Assembly: GCF_026262625.1 (NCBI RefSeq) | Contig: NZ_SHNN01000002.1 | Location: forward strand, 434,001 to 498,000 | DNA from: Candidatus Litorirhabdus singularis | Lineage (GTDB): Bacteria; Pseudomonadota; Gammaproteobacteria; Pseudomonadales; Halieaceae | Reading direction: 5' to 3' | DNA length: 64,000 bases | Part shown: positions 7,981 through 17,277 of the stretch, piece after piece | How the letters are laid out: each line of letters opens with the position of its first letter | Numbering within the stretch: position 1 is the first letter of the stretch | Position numbers and translations under genes: made by a program | Notes under the pieces: generated by a model | What the model saw: only the letters and a program-made list of their open reading frames with translations | What the model was told of the DNA's origin: nothing | Databases searched by the model: none

Positions 7981-10900
7981 ATGGTAGCGGCAGGAAATAA
8001 CGATGCAGTAAAGGCAGTTGGGGCAACCGGCGCAGATCGGGTCGTAGCGGCAGCTGTCGACTTCGTCATCAGCTGGCCCAGCCTGATCGTTACTATAGGT
8101 ATAGCACTGATACTTGGAGCCGGCGTCTTTTTGCCGACGCTGGTCACCGATACTCGTCCCAATGCGTTTCTGGATGCTGATAATCCAGCTCTGGTATACC
8201 GCGAGCAGGTGAAGCAACAATTCGGCCTTAGCGACCCACTGATTGTAGCCGTCCAGAATGAATCCGAAGGCGGCATCTACAACTCGCAAACTCTCAATTT
8301 GGTTCAGTGGTTGAGCGATGAAATATTCGACCTACCCAATGTAGACGCCGCATCTTCCTTTAGTTTAGCGACCGAAAAGAGCATCACCGGCAGCTCTGAA
8401 GGGCTGGAGGTAGAATTACTCTTTGAGGATCAGCCCGGTAGTGCTGAGGCTGCGCAGGAGCTGCGCCAAGTGTTGGATAGCATGCCTGTTTACCAAGGCA
8501 CGCTGGTATCCAGAGATGGCAGTGTCACTCTGCTGGTCGTAGAGCTGGAAGATGAATTTCAGGTAGAGCAAACTTATCAAAGCATTATGGATGTCATTGC
8601 CCGTGCTCCGCTGCCTGATTCGGTGAGCTTGCATGTGGCAGGTGAGGGCGCAATAGCGGGGTTCTTGGCGCAGTATATTGATGCTGACGCCAAGCGCCTT
8701 AATCCCCTGGCCTGGGTCATCATCATGTTGATTTTGTTCGTGGCCTACCGCCGGTTCAGTCCGTTATTGATGGCCAATGTGATTATCGCCGCATCAGCGG
8801 TGATTAGCCTGGGCGTTATGGCAGCGAACGATATTCCATTTTTTATGATTACCAGTGCGTTGCCCGTGATTCTCATCGGTATATCGGTGGCAGACACCAT
8901 ACATATTTACAGCCATTACTTTGACACTCAAATCGGCGCTCCCGAGCTCGAGACTAAACCTCTGGTGATGCAAACGATGCTCGCGATGTGGCGTCCTATT
9001 ACCCTGACATCGCTGACGACAATGGCCGGCTTTATGGGTTTGTACTTTGCCGCTCTGATGCCACCTTTCAAATATTTTGGTCTATTTGCAGCGCTGGGTG
9101 TTTTTGTCGCCTGGGCCTATTCAATGACAGTGTTACCGGCAGCGATGGTGTTGCTAAAACCGCAGGCAAGCCCCGCGTTCTCTGCGGCAAGAGAAGGTGC
9201 TGGCAGCGACCTGTTTTCAGGCCTTATGCGCCTCATGCAGCGTATTTCGCTGGGATCGCCGCGTTTGATTTTGAGTGTCTTTGTTGTGATATCCCTGGCA
9301 GGAGCCTATGCGGCCAGCCAACTCAAGGTGGACGAAGAACCAATAACCATTTTTGACCCTTCAGAGCCAATATACCAAGCAGACGCGGTGATTAACCAGC
9401 ATATGGACGGCTCCAATGCACTGGATATTGTCGTCCAGACCGACGCTGCGGAAGGGCTGTTTCTCCCGGCAAATATGCGCAAAATTGAAGCCCTGCAGAA
9501 CTATGCAAAAAGTCTGCCGCATGTCGGTGGTGCTATATCCATTATTGATTACCTTAAGCAAATGAACCGCGCGCTTAATGATGGCGATCCCGAGATGTAT
9601 CGTCTGCCCGATTCTGCGGAGGCGGTCGCGCAATACTTTTTGTTATATTCAATATCGGGCGACCCGTCTGACTTTGAAGAAGAAGTCGACTACGACTACC
9701 AAACAGCCAACATCCGCGTCAATATAAACTCCGGTAGTTATCAAAAGTTCAAACCGATTGTGGAGCAGCTGCAAGTCTATATAGATAATGAGTTTAACGA
9801 TGACGGCATTCAGGCAAACCTGAGTGGCAGGGTAAACCTTAACTATCACTGGATCAGCGACCTGGCTCGTAGTCACTATTTGGGACTGATGCTGGCGTTG
9901 GTGCTGGTCTGGGCAATGGCTTCGTTGTTGTTCAATTCAACACTGGCGGGAGTTTATGCTCTGATACCAGTCGCTGGTTCGGTATTATTGGTGTACGCAG
10001 CAATGGTGATTGGCGGGCTTGAACTGGGCGTGGGTACGTCCATGTTCGCCGCCGTTGCGATTGGGCTAGGTGTCGACTTTGCGATCCATACCTTGTCGCA
10101 TCTACGCAAAATACATCGGGAGAAAGCCGATCAGTCTGCTGATATTTTTACCGCCTTTTACCAGACAACCGGTAAAGCGCTGCTGTTTAACTTCCTGGCG
10201 ATTGCCTGTGGCTTTGGCGTACTCATCATCAGTAGCGTCAGTTCCCTCAATAACTTTGGCGGGATTTTGGTCGTGGCGATAGCGAGTAGTTTCGTGGCGA
10301 GCATGACTTTGTTGCCGGCGTTGGTTTATTTGTTTCAACCTGCCTTCATTAGCGGGACACTAACAGGTGCGTCAATTAGTGGTTTGAGAGTGCGAACGCT
10401 ACTGGTCACGGCGGCAGTGACTGTTGTCGCATTCATTGCGATTGGCAGTAATTCGGCGGCTGCTCAACAGGTCGGCGAAGCTACACATTTAGCGCCTGCC
10501 GACGAAATTGTTTCTCGTATCAATCAAGTGGACGACGGCGGCTTTGTCACCCGAAAATTGACGATGCAAATGGTGGACAGGCGCGGCAAGATAAGAGAGC
10601 GCCAAACCATTATCTACCGCAAAGACTTCGAGGATGAGACCAGAACAATATTGTTCTATCTACAGCCAGCCAATGTCCGAGATACAGGGTTCTTAATTTG
10701 GGATTATGCCGATAACGAACAGGACGACGACCAATGGCTGTATGTACCTGCTTTACGCAAGGTGCGGCGGATATCTTCAGCTGACCGCGGAGACTATTTT
10801 CTGGGAACCGATTTTTCTTATGAAGATATAAAACAGGATGGGAAGCTGGAGCAGCGTGACTACTCGTTTGAAACCCTGGCAGCCGAGCAACTTGATGAAG

Positions 10901-11220
10901 TGACTACCTATCGTCTGCTGGGGACTCCGCGCTCCCCGGAAATCGCTAAAGAGCTTGGTTATTCACGTGCTGAGTTTTGGGTGGATCAAGCCAACTGGGT
11001 TATTGTTCAGTCCAAGTTTTGGGGCCTGAAGGGAAAGCCGCTGAAGACACTAACCGTATCCGACATCCATCAGGTTGATGGCATCTGGACCCGACATCGT
11101 TTGGTTATCGACAACCATAAGACAGGGCATAGCACTCGTTTCGTTTTTTCTGAAGTGGATTACCAAACACCTGTCAATGAGACTCAGTTTAGTAAAAGAG
11201 CACTGGCGCGCGGTCATTGA
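7981..11220 (+). CDS. RND-superfamily (MMPL) exporter fused to a LolA-like outer-membrane lipoprotein-sorting domain
   Basis: 1079 residues. Residues 1-800 have RND/MMPL architecture: one N-terminal membrane helix, a periplasmic domain, a helix cluster at about 240-400, another single helix and periplasmic domain, then a second cluster at about 640-790. The motif GISVADTIHIYSHY in the first cluster has its counterpart GLGVDFAIHTLSHL in the second, typical of MMPL proton relays. At 806-828 there is a further hydrophobic segment ending SAAA-QQ, which reads like a signal peptide. The last 250 residues form a LolA-like domain (DDDQWLYVPALRKVRRIS, GTDFSYEDI). In many genomes these are adjacent separate genes with a DUF1302 protein; here they are one frame followed by exactly that partner. 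A role moving lipids or lipoproteins toward the outer membrane is inferred. Confidence 0.85.
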   Translation: MVAAGNNDAVKAVGATGADRVVAAAVDFVISWPSLIVTIGIALILGAGVFLPTLVTDTRPNAFLDADNPALVYREQVKQQFGLSDPLIVAVQNESEGGIYNSQTLNLVQWLSDEIFDLPNVDAASSFSLATEKSITGSSEGLEVELLFEDQPGSAEAAQELRQVLDSMPVYQGTLVSRDGSVTLLVVELEDEFQVEQTYQSIMDVIARAPLPDSVSLHVAGEGAIAGFLAQYIDADAKRLNPLAWVIIMLILFVAYRRFSPLLMANVIIAASAVISLGVMAANDIPFFMITSALPVILIGISVADTIHIYSHYFDTQIGAPELETKPLVMQTMLAMWRPITLTSLTTMAGFMGLYFAALMPPFKYFGLFAALGVFVAWAYSMTVLPAAMVLLKPQASPAFSAAREGAGSDLFSGLMRLMQRISLGSPRLILSVFVVISLAGAYAASQLKVDEEPITIFDPSEPIYQADAVINQHMDGSNALDIVVQTDAAEGLFLPANMRKIEALQNYAKSLPHVGGAISIIDYLKQMNRALNDGDPEMYRLPDSAEAVAQYFLLYSISGDPSDFEEEVDYDYQTANIRVNINSGSYQKFKPIVEQLQVYIDNEFNDDGIQANLSGRVNLNYHWISDLARSHYLGLMLALVLVWAMASLLFNSTLAGVYALIPVAGSVLLVYAAMVIGGLELGVGTSMFAAVAIGLGVDFAIHTLSHLRKIHREKADQSADIFTAFYQTTGKALLFNFLAIACGFGVLIISSVSSLNNFGGILVVAIASSFVASMTLLPALVYLFQPAFISGTLTGASISGLRVRTLLVTAAVTVVAFIAIGSNSAAAQQVGEATHLAPADEIVSRINQVDDGGFVTRKLTMQMVDRRGKIRERQTIIYRKDFEDETRTILFYLQPANVRDTGFLIWDYADNEQDDDQWLYVPALRKVRRISSADRGDYFLGTDFSYEDIKQDGKLEQRDYSFETLAAEQLDEVTTYRLLGTPRSPEIAKELGYSRAEFWVDQANWVIVQSKFWGLKGKPLKTLTVSDIHQVDGIWTRHRLVIDNHKTGHSTRFVFSEVDYQTPVNETQFSKRALARGH

Positions 11221-13022
11221 TGAGGTATTTCAAAGCGCTACTGCTGATCTTTGGTTTATCCTGCTCCGCCCTCAGCTTCGGCCAGGTGCTAGAGGCTCTG
11301 CGGCTGTCGAGCGCTGAAGAAAAGACACGTCTGGTATTGGATCTGAGTGCTTTGCCCAGCTACAGCATCGACAGGACAACAGACCCAGCGCAGTTGCTTA
11401 TAGATATTGAAGCGACCAGCCTGGGGGACTCTATTGTTTTACCTGAGTTGACGGGCTCTGCTCTGAACAACATAGCTCTGCAAACTCAAGATAGCGCTGT
11501 GCATGTTATCCTGGATCTGGTCCAGCCTGAGCTGGTTATAGATGATTTTCTGCTAGGGCCGCATCTATTGCGCGGTAACAGGCTGGTATTGGATTTTTAT
11601 CCAGCCAGACCTACTAGCATTGCCCCCCTTGCTGCGCCGGCTGTAGTTGTCGAAAAGGTGCCAGAGAAAAATCAAAACGTTGTTACTGAGGTACCGTCAG
11701 AGAGTTCACTACCAGCTGAAAGTACCGACGAGATTGCGGCGCGTGCTCCAGCAAAAGCTTCATGGCCGTTTACGTTCAGCGGTACTTGGGAACAGGAGTG
11801 GGCTGGTTATACAGACGATGGCGACAGTCAAAAATTTGAGGCGACTATAGAGCCACGTGTGGACCTTGAATTGCCTTCCGGTGCCAGCATCACCACCATT
11901 TTTCGAGTGCGGCTAGACACCGTCGGAGACATCGGTCCAGAGGCCTCTCGCCCAGATAACTATTCAACGATCAATGGTCCCTTCTATAACGACGCACATG
12001 CCGAGCTCAGTCTGCGCGAGATGTACCTGGATGCGGAGTGGGGCGACAACTTTTGGCGAATTGGTAAGCAGCAGGTAGTTTGGGGGCAGGCTGACGGCAT
12101 TAAAGTTCTAGATGTGGTTAATCCACAGAGTTATCGCGAGTTCATATTGGATGACTTCGACGACTCCCGTATTCCGTTAACCATGTTGAACCTGGAAATA
12201 CCGCTGGCCAACGACAGTACGTTGCAGCTTCTGTGGATACCAGATACCACCTACCATGAGCTTGCTGAAGCAGACACTCCTTACTTCCTGACATCTCCCA
12301 AGTTAGTGCCGCAACCGGTGCCGGGATTGGAGACGCGAGTAGACAAAGCCAACAAGCCTGATGATTTTCTGGAGGACAGTGAAGCCGGCCTGCGATACTC
12401 AAGCTTCTGGGGGGGCTGGGATGTCACACTCAATTATCTTTACCACTATCAAGATTTCCCAGTGCTCTACCAGCAGTTAGAGAAGACTGCTACAGGTGTT
12501 GAAATGCTCATAACGCCCGAGTACGAAAGGAATCACCTGTTTGGTGGTACGTTGAGTAACTCTATTGGTACCGACCTGATATTGCGCGCTGAAATCGCCT
12601 ACAACAGCGATAGCTTTCATGTTAGCTCTGCTATAGATGAGCAGGGGATAGGGCGCAGCGCCGAAGTTTCAGGGGTTGTAGGACTGGACTGGCAACTGAC
12701 TTCCAGCACGCTGCTAAGCGGTCAGTATTTTCAGAGTAGCTTGCTGGATTATGAGCCGAGTATTCAAAGAGAAGAGAGCGAACGAAACATCTCCGCGTAT
12801 CTTCAGCAGTTCTTCTTAAACGAAACGCTGCAGTTTTCCGGTCTTTTACTTTACTCAACCGATACTGAAGATACCTGGGCGCAGGTCAAATTGAAGTACA
12901 TGCTGCAGAGCAACCTTGAAATATGGCTGGGAGCAGATGTGTTCAGCGGCGATGAAGAGGGTCTGTTTGGACAGTTTGAAGATACCGATAGAATATTGGT
13001 GGGCCTGGAGTGGGGCTTCTAG
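11220..13022 (+). CDS. AMIN-domain plus DUF1302-like outer-membrane beta-barrel protein
   Basis: 600 residues from ATG 11220, whose first base is the last base of the preceding TGA (a TTG three bases earlier is less likely). A signal peptide spans 1-21 (ALLLIFGLSCSALSFG). Residues about 22-125 resemble an AMIN domain (LRLSSAEEKTRLVLDLS; RGNRLVLDFYPAR), known from AmiC and secretins as a peptidoglycan or polysaccharide anchor. A Pro/Ala/Glu-rich linker follows to about 180. From there to the C-terminus the alternating aromatic pattern and FWRIGKQQVVWGQADGIKV resemble DUF1302 family barrels, ending in an aromatic residue (WGF). Tight coupling with the MMPL-LolA gene suggests one trans-envelope machine. 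It contains a G7 run near 12409. Confidence 0.78.
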   Translation: MRYFKALLLIFGLSCSALSFGQVLEALRLSSAEEKTRLVLDLSALPSYSIDRTTDPAQLLIDIEATSLGDSIVLPELTGSALNNIALQTQDSAVHVILDLVQPELVIDDFLLGPHLLRGNRLVLDFYPARPTSIAPLAAPAVVVEKVPEKNQNVVTEVPSESSLPAESTDEIAARAPAKASWPFTFSGTWEQEWAGYTDDGDSQKFEATIEPRVDLELPSGASITTIFRVRLDTVGDIGPEASRPDNYSTINGPFYNDAHAELSLREMYLDAEWGDNFWRIGKQQVVWGQADGIKVLDVVNPQSYREFILDDFDDSRIPLTMLNLEIPLANDSTLQLLWIPDTTYHELAEADTPYFLTSPKLVPQPVPGLETRVDKANKPDDFLEDSEAGLRYSSFWGGWDVTLNYLYHYQDFPVLYQQLEKTATGVEMLITPEYERNHLFGGTLSNSIGTDLILRAEIAYNSDSFHVSSAIDEQGIGRSAEVSGVVGLDWQLTSSTLLSGQYFQSSLLDYEPSIQREESERNISAYLQQFFLNETLQFSGLLLYSTDTEDTWAQVKLKYMLQSNLEIWLGADVFSGDEEGLFGQFEDTDRILVGLEWGF

Positions 13023-13051
13023 TTGATTTTACTAAGTTTACGATGGGATGA

Positions 13052-15811
13052 ATGTACATGTTGAAGCAGTTTTTGTTAGGCGCGTTAACGGTTGCACTGG
13101 TTGGCTGCGGTGGGGGTTCCACCAGCGAGTCTCATGCTGAGGCTGCACGTTTACTCATAGCGCAGGGCGATTCCGCCGGCGCGGTTATCGAGCTGAAAAA
13201 CGCTCTGCAACTGGATGGGGCCAACGGCGAGGCGCGCTTTCAGCTCGGCAAAATATATTTGGATGCCGGGCAGATATTGGAGTCTGAGAAAGAGCTGCGC
13301 AGGGCGGCGCAACTGGGCGTTAGTGATGATCAAGTACAGCCAGTACTGGCCAATGTGCTGCTGCCTTTGCGAAAATTTGAGGAGCTAGAGGGTATACAAA
13401 TAGATACTCTTAGCGATGATTCGGCGGCCGAGGTCTTGACGATGCAAGGCCTGGCAAAATTGTCGGACGGCGAGCTAGACGCTTCAGCAGAGCTATTACA
13501 ACAGGCATTGGAAAAAAATCCTGCGTCAATTACCGCGATGATTGCGAAGGCACGTCTGCACGGGGCTAACTCCGAGCTGAGCACTATGCGCGAGCAGTTA
13601 CAGAGTGTATTGGAGCTTGATCCTGAAAATTCACAGGCATGGACACTGGTCGGCGATGTAGAACAGCAACAGGACCGCCGGGATCTTGCCATGGAGGCCT
13701 ACGCCAGCGCGATCGAATACGGGAAAAGACCGCTGGATCCGCATCTGAAACGGGCCTACCTGCTTATTCAAGACGGCGACTTTGAGTCTGCGCAAAAAGA
13801 TATTGACGTGCTGATGAAAGTTGCTCCAAACAACCCCAGTGTCAATTATGCTCAGGGGCTGATTTACTTTCAATCTCAGGAGTATGAAAAAGCCGTAACT
13901 GCATTTGCTGTGTCTGAACGTGATAAGAAAAATTTCCCCCTGGCGCTGCTGTTTGCTGGAACCTCACATTTTGTACTAGGCAGCAAGGACCAGGCTGAAG
14001 GCTACGCGAACCAGTTTCATGCGATAGCATCCGATAATGTTGCTGGTAGAAAACTACTGAGCACGATTATTCAGTCGAAAGGCGAGCATGAACGTGTTGA
14101 AAGCTTGATGAGACCGGTCATCGAGCGCTACCCCAATGATATTGACGGTTTGAACTTACTGGCCAATTCATTGATGGCCCAGAATAAGACAGACGAGGCT
14201 CTAGATCTCCTCGCAAAAGTCGCCGAACTGGCGCCAGACTCTTCTGCTGCGCAAATTCGTCTGGGCGCTGGCATGTTGGCAAGCGGAGATCAAAGCTCTG
14301 GTATAGCCAGTCTGCAATCCGCGCTCAAAATTGATCCTCAGTTTCAGCAGGCAGACATTTTGCTAGTGCTTAGTTATATGCAACAAGGTGAGACTGAGCA
14401 AGCATTGGCAGCGGCGAAGGAATACCGAACGCGTAACCCTGTCAGCGTAGCACCACTCAACTTGCTAGGGCGCGTCCATCTGGCAATGGGCGATGAGGCG
14501 CTGGCTAAGGAGAGTTTTGAGAAAGCCTTAACCATTGAACCCGGCGACCCGGCCGCACACAGTAATCTTGCTCAGCTGGCTCGAAACAGCGAGCAGCTAG
14601 ATGTTGCACGGCAGCACTATGAACAGATTTTAAAATACAATGAAGACTTCCTTTCAGCCCTGGTGCAACTGGCTTCACTGGATGCTATGGCTAACGATGA
14701 AGCGGCGATGGTTAGCAGGCTGGAGCAAGCAATTGCTGCACATCCCGAAGCACTCGAACCGAAGTTGATTCTGGCGAGATACTATCTTTCTACGGATCGT
14801 GCGCAAAAGGTTCCAGTATTGTTCACCGAACTAGATAGTACTCTGCAAGATGTGCCGGCAGTCTTAAACGTTATTGCCCTATCTCAATTGGCAGAGAAGG
14901 ATTACGCCGCGGCGCGCTTCACGCTGGAGAAGCTCAAGCAAGTAGCGCCGGGTTCGGCGCAGATGCATCATCAGATGGCTATGGCGCAAGCTGGTTTAAA
15001 CAATCCAGAAAAGCTACAAGAAGAATTAGAGCAATCCATAGCGCTGGATCCTGAATATCTACCTGCGAGACTCGCACTAGCACGACTGCTTGTCTCTGCA
15101 GGGAAACTGGATGAAGCCAAGGTGCATCTCGGCTACTTGTCTGAGGTGGCACCAGATTTTCCTGATGTGTTATTTCTGGAAGCTTCTGTGGCGCGCTTGG
15201 AAGGCAAGCCAGACCAAGCGCTAGCAGCACTGCAGTTGGCGTTTGAGAAACTCCCGAATGAGACAACCCTGGTGGCTTTAACCGGGCAGTACAACGACAT
15301 GCAGCGCAGTGACGAGGCTCACAAGCTACTGACGGGCTGGGTTGCAGACCAGCCACAGGACATATTGCCGCGTATGGCGCTGGCCGAATCCTGGTCACGG
15401 CGCGGGGCTACTGACAAATCGGTGCTGGAGTACAAAGAGGTGCTGAAGCTAGATGATTCAAACATGATTGCTCTGAATAATCTGGGCTGGCACTTAACAG
15501 AAACAGAACCCAAGTTGGCCCTGCGCTATGCGGAGCGGGCTAATACCCTAAGCCCTGATACGGCAGAGATTCTTGATACGCTGGCGATCGCGCAATTGAA
15601 GAATGACGACGTGCTGCGAGCGCAGCGAAGCATAGAGAGAGCGCTGGAACTGAGTCCTGAGCAGCCTTCCATTTTGTATCACTCCGCACTGATAGCGGTG
15701 GAGTCCGGGGATAAGTCAGCGGCCAGGGGCTGGCTGGTGCAGGCCATGGCAGTCGAGCAAGCGTTCCCAGAGCGCGCTGAAGCAGCGAAGCTGCTGAAGA
15801 GTATTAATTAG
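13052..15811 (+). CDS. prsT: XrtA/PEP-CTERM system TPR-repeat lipoprotein PrsT (second copy)
   Basis: 919 residues; an in-frame ATG at 13058 is an alternative start. The lipoprotein signal has lipobox LVGC (Cys19) followed by GGG. The rest is TPR-like repeats, e.g. AEARLLIAQGDSAGAVIEL near the N-terminus. It is similar in length, order and many short stretches to the copy at 5174-7942 (ELKNAL/ELKTAL, AEYKEVL, MALAQAGLN/MAMAQAGLN), so the two are paralogues. The gene follows the AMIN-DUF1302 gene by 29 bp and converges with prsR/prsK, the order commonly seen around exosortase A. It is likely the canonical PrsT, with the upstream copy a duplication adapted to the exporter module; which is ancestral cannot be told here. 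Confidence 0.9.
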   Translation: MYMLKQFLLGALTVALVGCGGGSTSESHAEAARLLIAQGDSAGAVIELKNALQLDGANGEARFQLGKIYLDAGQILESEKELRRAAQLGVSDDQVQPVLANVLLPLRKFEELEGIQIDTLSDDSAAEVLTMQGLAKLSDGELDASAELLQQALEKNPASITAMIAKARLHGANSELSTMREQLQSVLELDPENSQAWTLVGDVEQQQDRRDLAMEAYASAIEYGKRPLDPHLKRAYLLIQDGDFESAQKDIDVLMKVAPNNPSVNYAQGLIYFQSQEYEKAVTAFAVSERDKKNFPLALLFAGTSHFVLGSKDQAEGYANQFHAIASDNVAGRKLLSTIIQSKGEHERVESLMRPVIERYPNDIDGLNLLANSLMAQNKTDEALDLLAKVAELAPDSSAAQIRLGAGMLASGDQSSGIASLQSALKIDPQFQQADILLVLSYMQQGETEQALAAAKEYRTRNPVSVAPLNLLGRVHLAMGDEALAKESFEKALTIEPGDPAAHSNLAQLARNSEQLDVARQHYEQILKYNEDFLSALVQLASLDAMANDEAAMVSRLEQAIAAHPEALEPKLILARYYLSTDRAQKVPVLFTELDSTLQDVPAVLNVIALSQLAEKDYAAARFTLEKLKQVAPGSAQMHHQMAMAQAGLNNPEKLQEELEQSIALDPEYLPARLALARLLVSAGKLDEAKVHLGYLSEVAPDFPDVLFLEASVARLEGKPDQALAALQLAFEKLPNETTLVALTGQYNDMQRSDEAHKLLTGWVADQPQDILPRMALAESWSRRGATDKSVLEYKEVLKLDDSNMIALNNLGWHLTETEPKLALRYAERANTLSPDTAEILDTLAIAQLKNDDVLRAQRSIERALELSPEQPSILYHSALIAVESGDKSAARGWLVQAMAVEQAFPERAEAAKLLKSIN

Positions 15812-15878
15812 GCTAAGAGTATTACCGAGTTTAAGGGCTGACCATTGATCACGGCGCTAATGCCCTGGCGAGATTGGG

Positions 15879-15911
15879 GATTGGGCATTGCGCAGAGGAG
15901 CAAGCCCAATC
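15879..15911. repeat. Inverted repeat between convergent prsT and prsR
   Basis: GATTGGGC (15879-15886) is exactly complementary to GCCCAATC (15904-15911) with a 17-base loop, in the 110-bp gap between convergent genes. There is no T tract on either side, so a bidirectional terminator role is only possible. AGATTGGG also occurs just upstream at 15871. Confidence 0.4.
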
Positions 15912-15921
15912 TCTGTAACGG

Positions 15922-17277
15922 CTAGATTTTTATGCCGTACTTTTCCAGCATATTGTATAAGGTGGGGCGGGTAATCCCGAGCACGTTGGCGGCATCTGAA
16001 ATGTTGTCGCTACAGTGGCGCAGCGCACGCTGTACTGCCTTGCGCTCGGCATCGTCGCGTATCTGCTTCAAATTGAATGGCATGGGCTCTGTGATATTCG
16101 CCTCAATTTCCAGATCCTCCAGCGTGATCTGGCTGCCCTCGGACATAATGACAGCACGCTTTATGCGGCTTTCCATTTCCCGCACGTTACCCGGCCAATC
16201 GTGGGACTCGAGCGCGAGTATGGCCTCTTTGTCGAAGCCGTTAACGTTCTTTTTGTAGTCGTCTGAAAACCGTTGCAGGAAACTCCTGGCTATAACCAGA
16301 GCATCGCCTTCGCGCTCTTTAAGCGATGGGATATCGACGGTTATTTCACTGATACGATAGTACAGGTCTTCCCTAAACGAGCCGTCTTTGATGTTCTCGC
16401 TCAGGTTTTGGTGGGTTGCACCTATTATTCGCACATCAACAGGGATTTCCTTGCGCCCGCCAACCCGCTCGATTACACGCTCCTGCAGAAAACGTAATAG
16501 TTTTGCCTGCAGCTCTAGCGGTAAATCGCCGATTTCATCAAGAAACAGAGTGCCACCATTGGCGTGTTCAATCTTGCCGATAGTCTGTTGAGTAGCACCG
16601 GTAAACGCGCCTTTCTCATAGCCAAACAATTCACTTTCCAGCAAGGTGTCAGGTATCGCAGCGCAATTGATGGCCACCATACGTTCGTTCTTCCGCGGGC
16701 TCAACTCGTGCAGAGCGCGCGCAAACAATTCTTTACCGGTGCCGCTGGCGCCGAGTAAGAGCGTAGTAATGTCCGAAGGTGCGACCTTTTCAATGGTACG
16801 GCACACTTTGAGCATTTGCGGGCTGGTGGCAATGATGCCGTTCAGTGGAGTGTGCTGCTGGTACTCCTGTAGCTTTTTGTTCTCCAGCTCAAGTTCGTAA
16901 ACCTGATAGGCACGATCAACAATTAGAGAGAGGATATCGGCATCCACGGGTTTCTGGTAGAAGTCGTAGGCGCCCAGACCAATGGCCTTGATGGCGTTGG
17001 CCCGGTCATCGTCCCCGGTCACCACGATAACCTTGGTTGCTGGCGCCAATGCGAGTATCTCTTGCAGTGTCGCCAGACCTTCGCTGACACCGCCCGGATC
17101 TGGTGGTAAGCCCAGGTCACACAGCACGACGCCTGGAACATGGCGTCGTAACAGGTTAATGCCATCTTCTCGATTGCCTGCGATCACTACTTCGTAGCCT
17201 TCAAACGCCCATTTTAACTGGCTTTGCAAGCCCTCATCGTCTTCAACGACCAGGAGATGTCTATCCGCCTTCTTCAC
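15922..17277 (-). CDS. prsR: PEP-CTERM system sigma-54-dependent response regulator PrsR
   Basis: 451 residues. An N-terminal receiver domain (1-120) has the acidic pair D13/D14, phospho-acceptor Asp54 in LCDLGLP and Lys109. A central AAA+ domain has Walker A GASGTGKE (176-183) and the GAFTGA loop (223-228) that contacts sigma-54. A C-terminal Fis-type helix-turn-helix lies at about 408-451 (DAANVLGITRPTLYNMLEKY). The protein matches the NtrC-like PrsR of exosortase A systems and should activate -24/-12 promoters such as the one at 3946-3961. It overlaps the sensor gene by 4 bp, so both are made from one transcript running leftward. Confidence 0.95.
   Translation of the reverse strand: MKKADRHLLVVEDDEGLQSQLKWAFEGYEVVIAGNREDGINLLRRHVPGVVLCDLGLPPDPGGVSEGLATLQEILALAPATKVIVVTGDDDRANAIKAIGLGAYDFYQKPVDADILSLIVDRAYQVYELELENKKLQEYQQHTPLNGIIATSPQMLKVCRTIEKVAPSDITTLLLGASGTGKELFARALHELSPRKNERMVAINCAAIPDTLLESELFGYEKGAFTGATQQTIGKIEHANGGTLFLDEIGDLPLELQAKLLRFLQERVIERVGGRKEIPVDVRIIGATHQNLSENIKDGSFREDLYYRISEITVDIPSLKEREGDALVIARSFLQRFSDDYKKNVNGFDKEAILALESHDWPGNVREMESRIKRAVIMSEGSQITLEDLEIEANITEPMPFNLKQIRDDAERKAVQRALRHCSDNISDAANVLGITRPTLYNMLEKYGIKI

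Noticed and set aside
15871-15911. Inverted repeat between prsT and prsR as a proven terminator
   Set aside because: No T tract on either strand and a 17-base loop; listed only as an inverted repeat.
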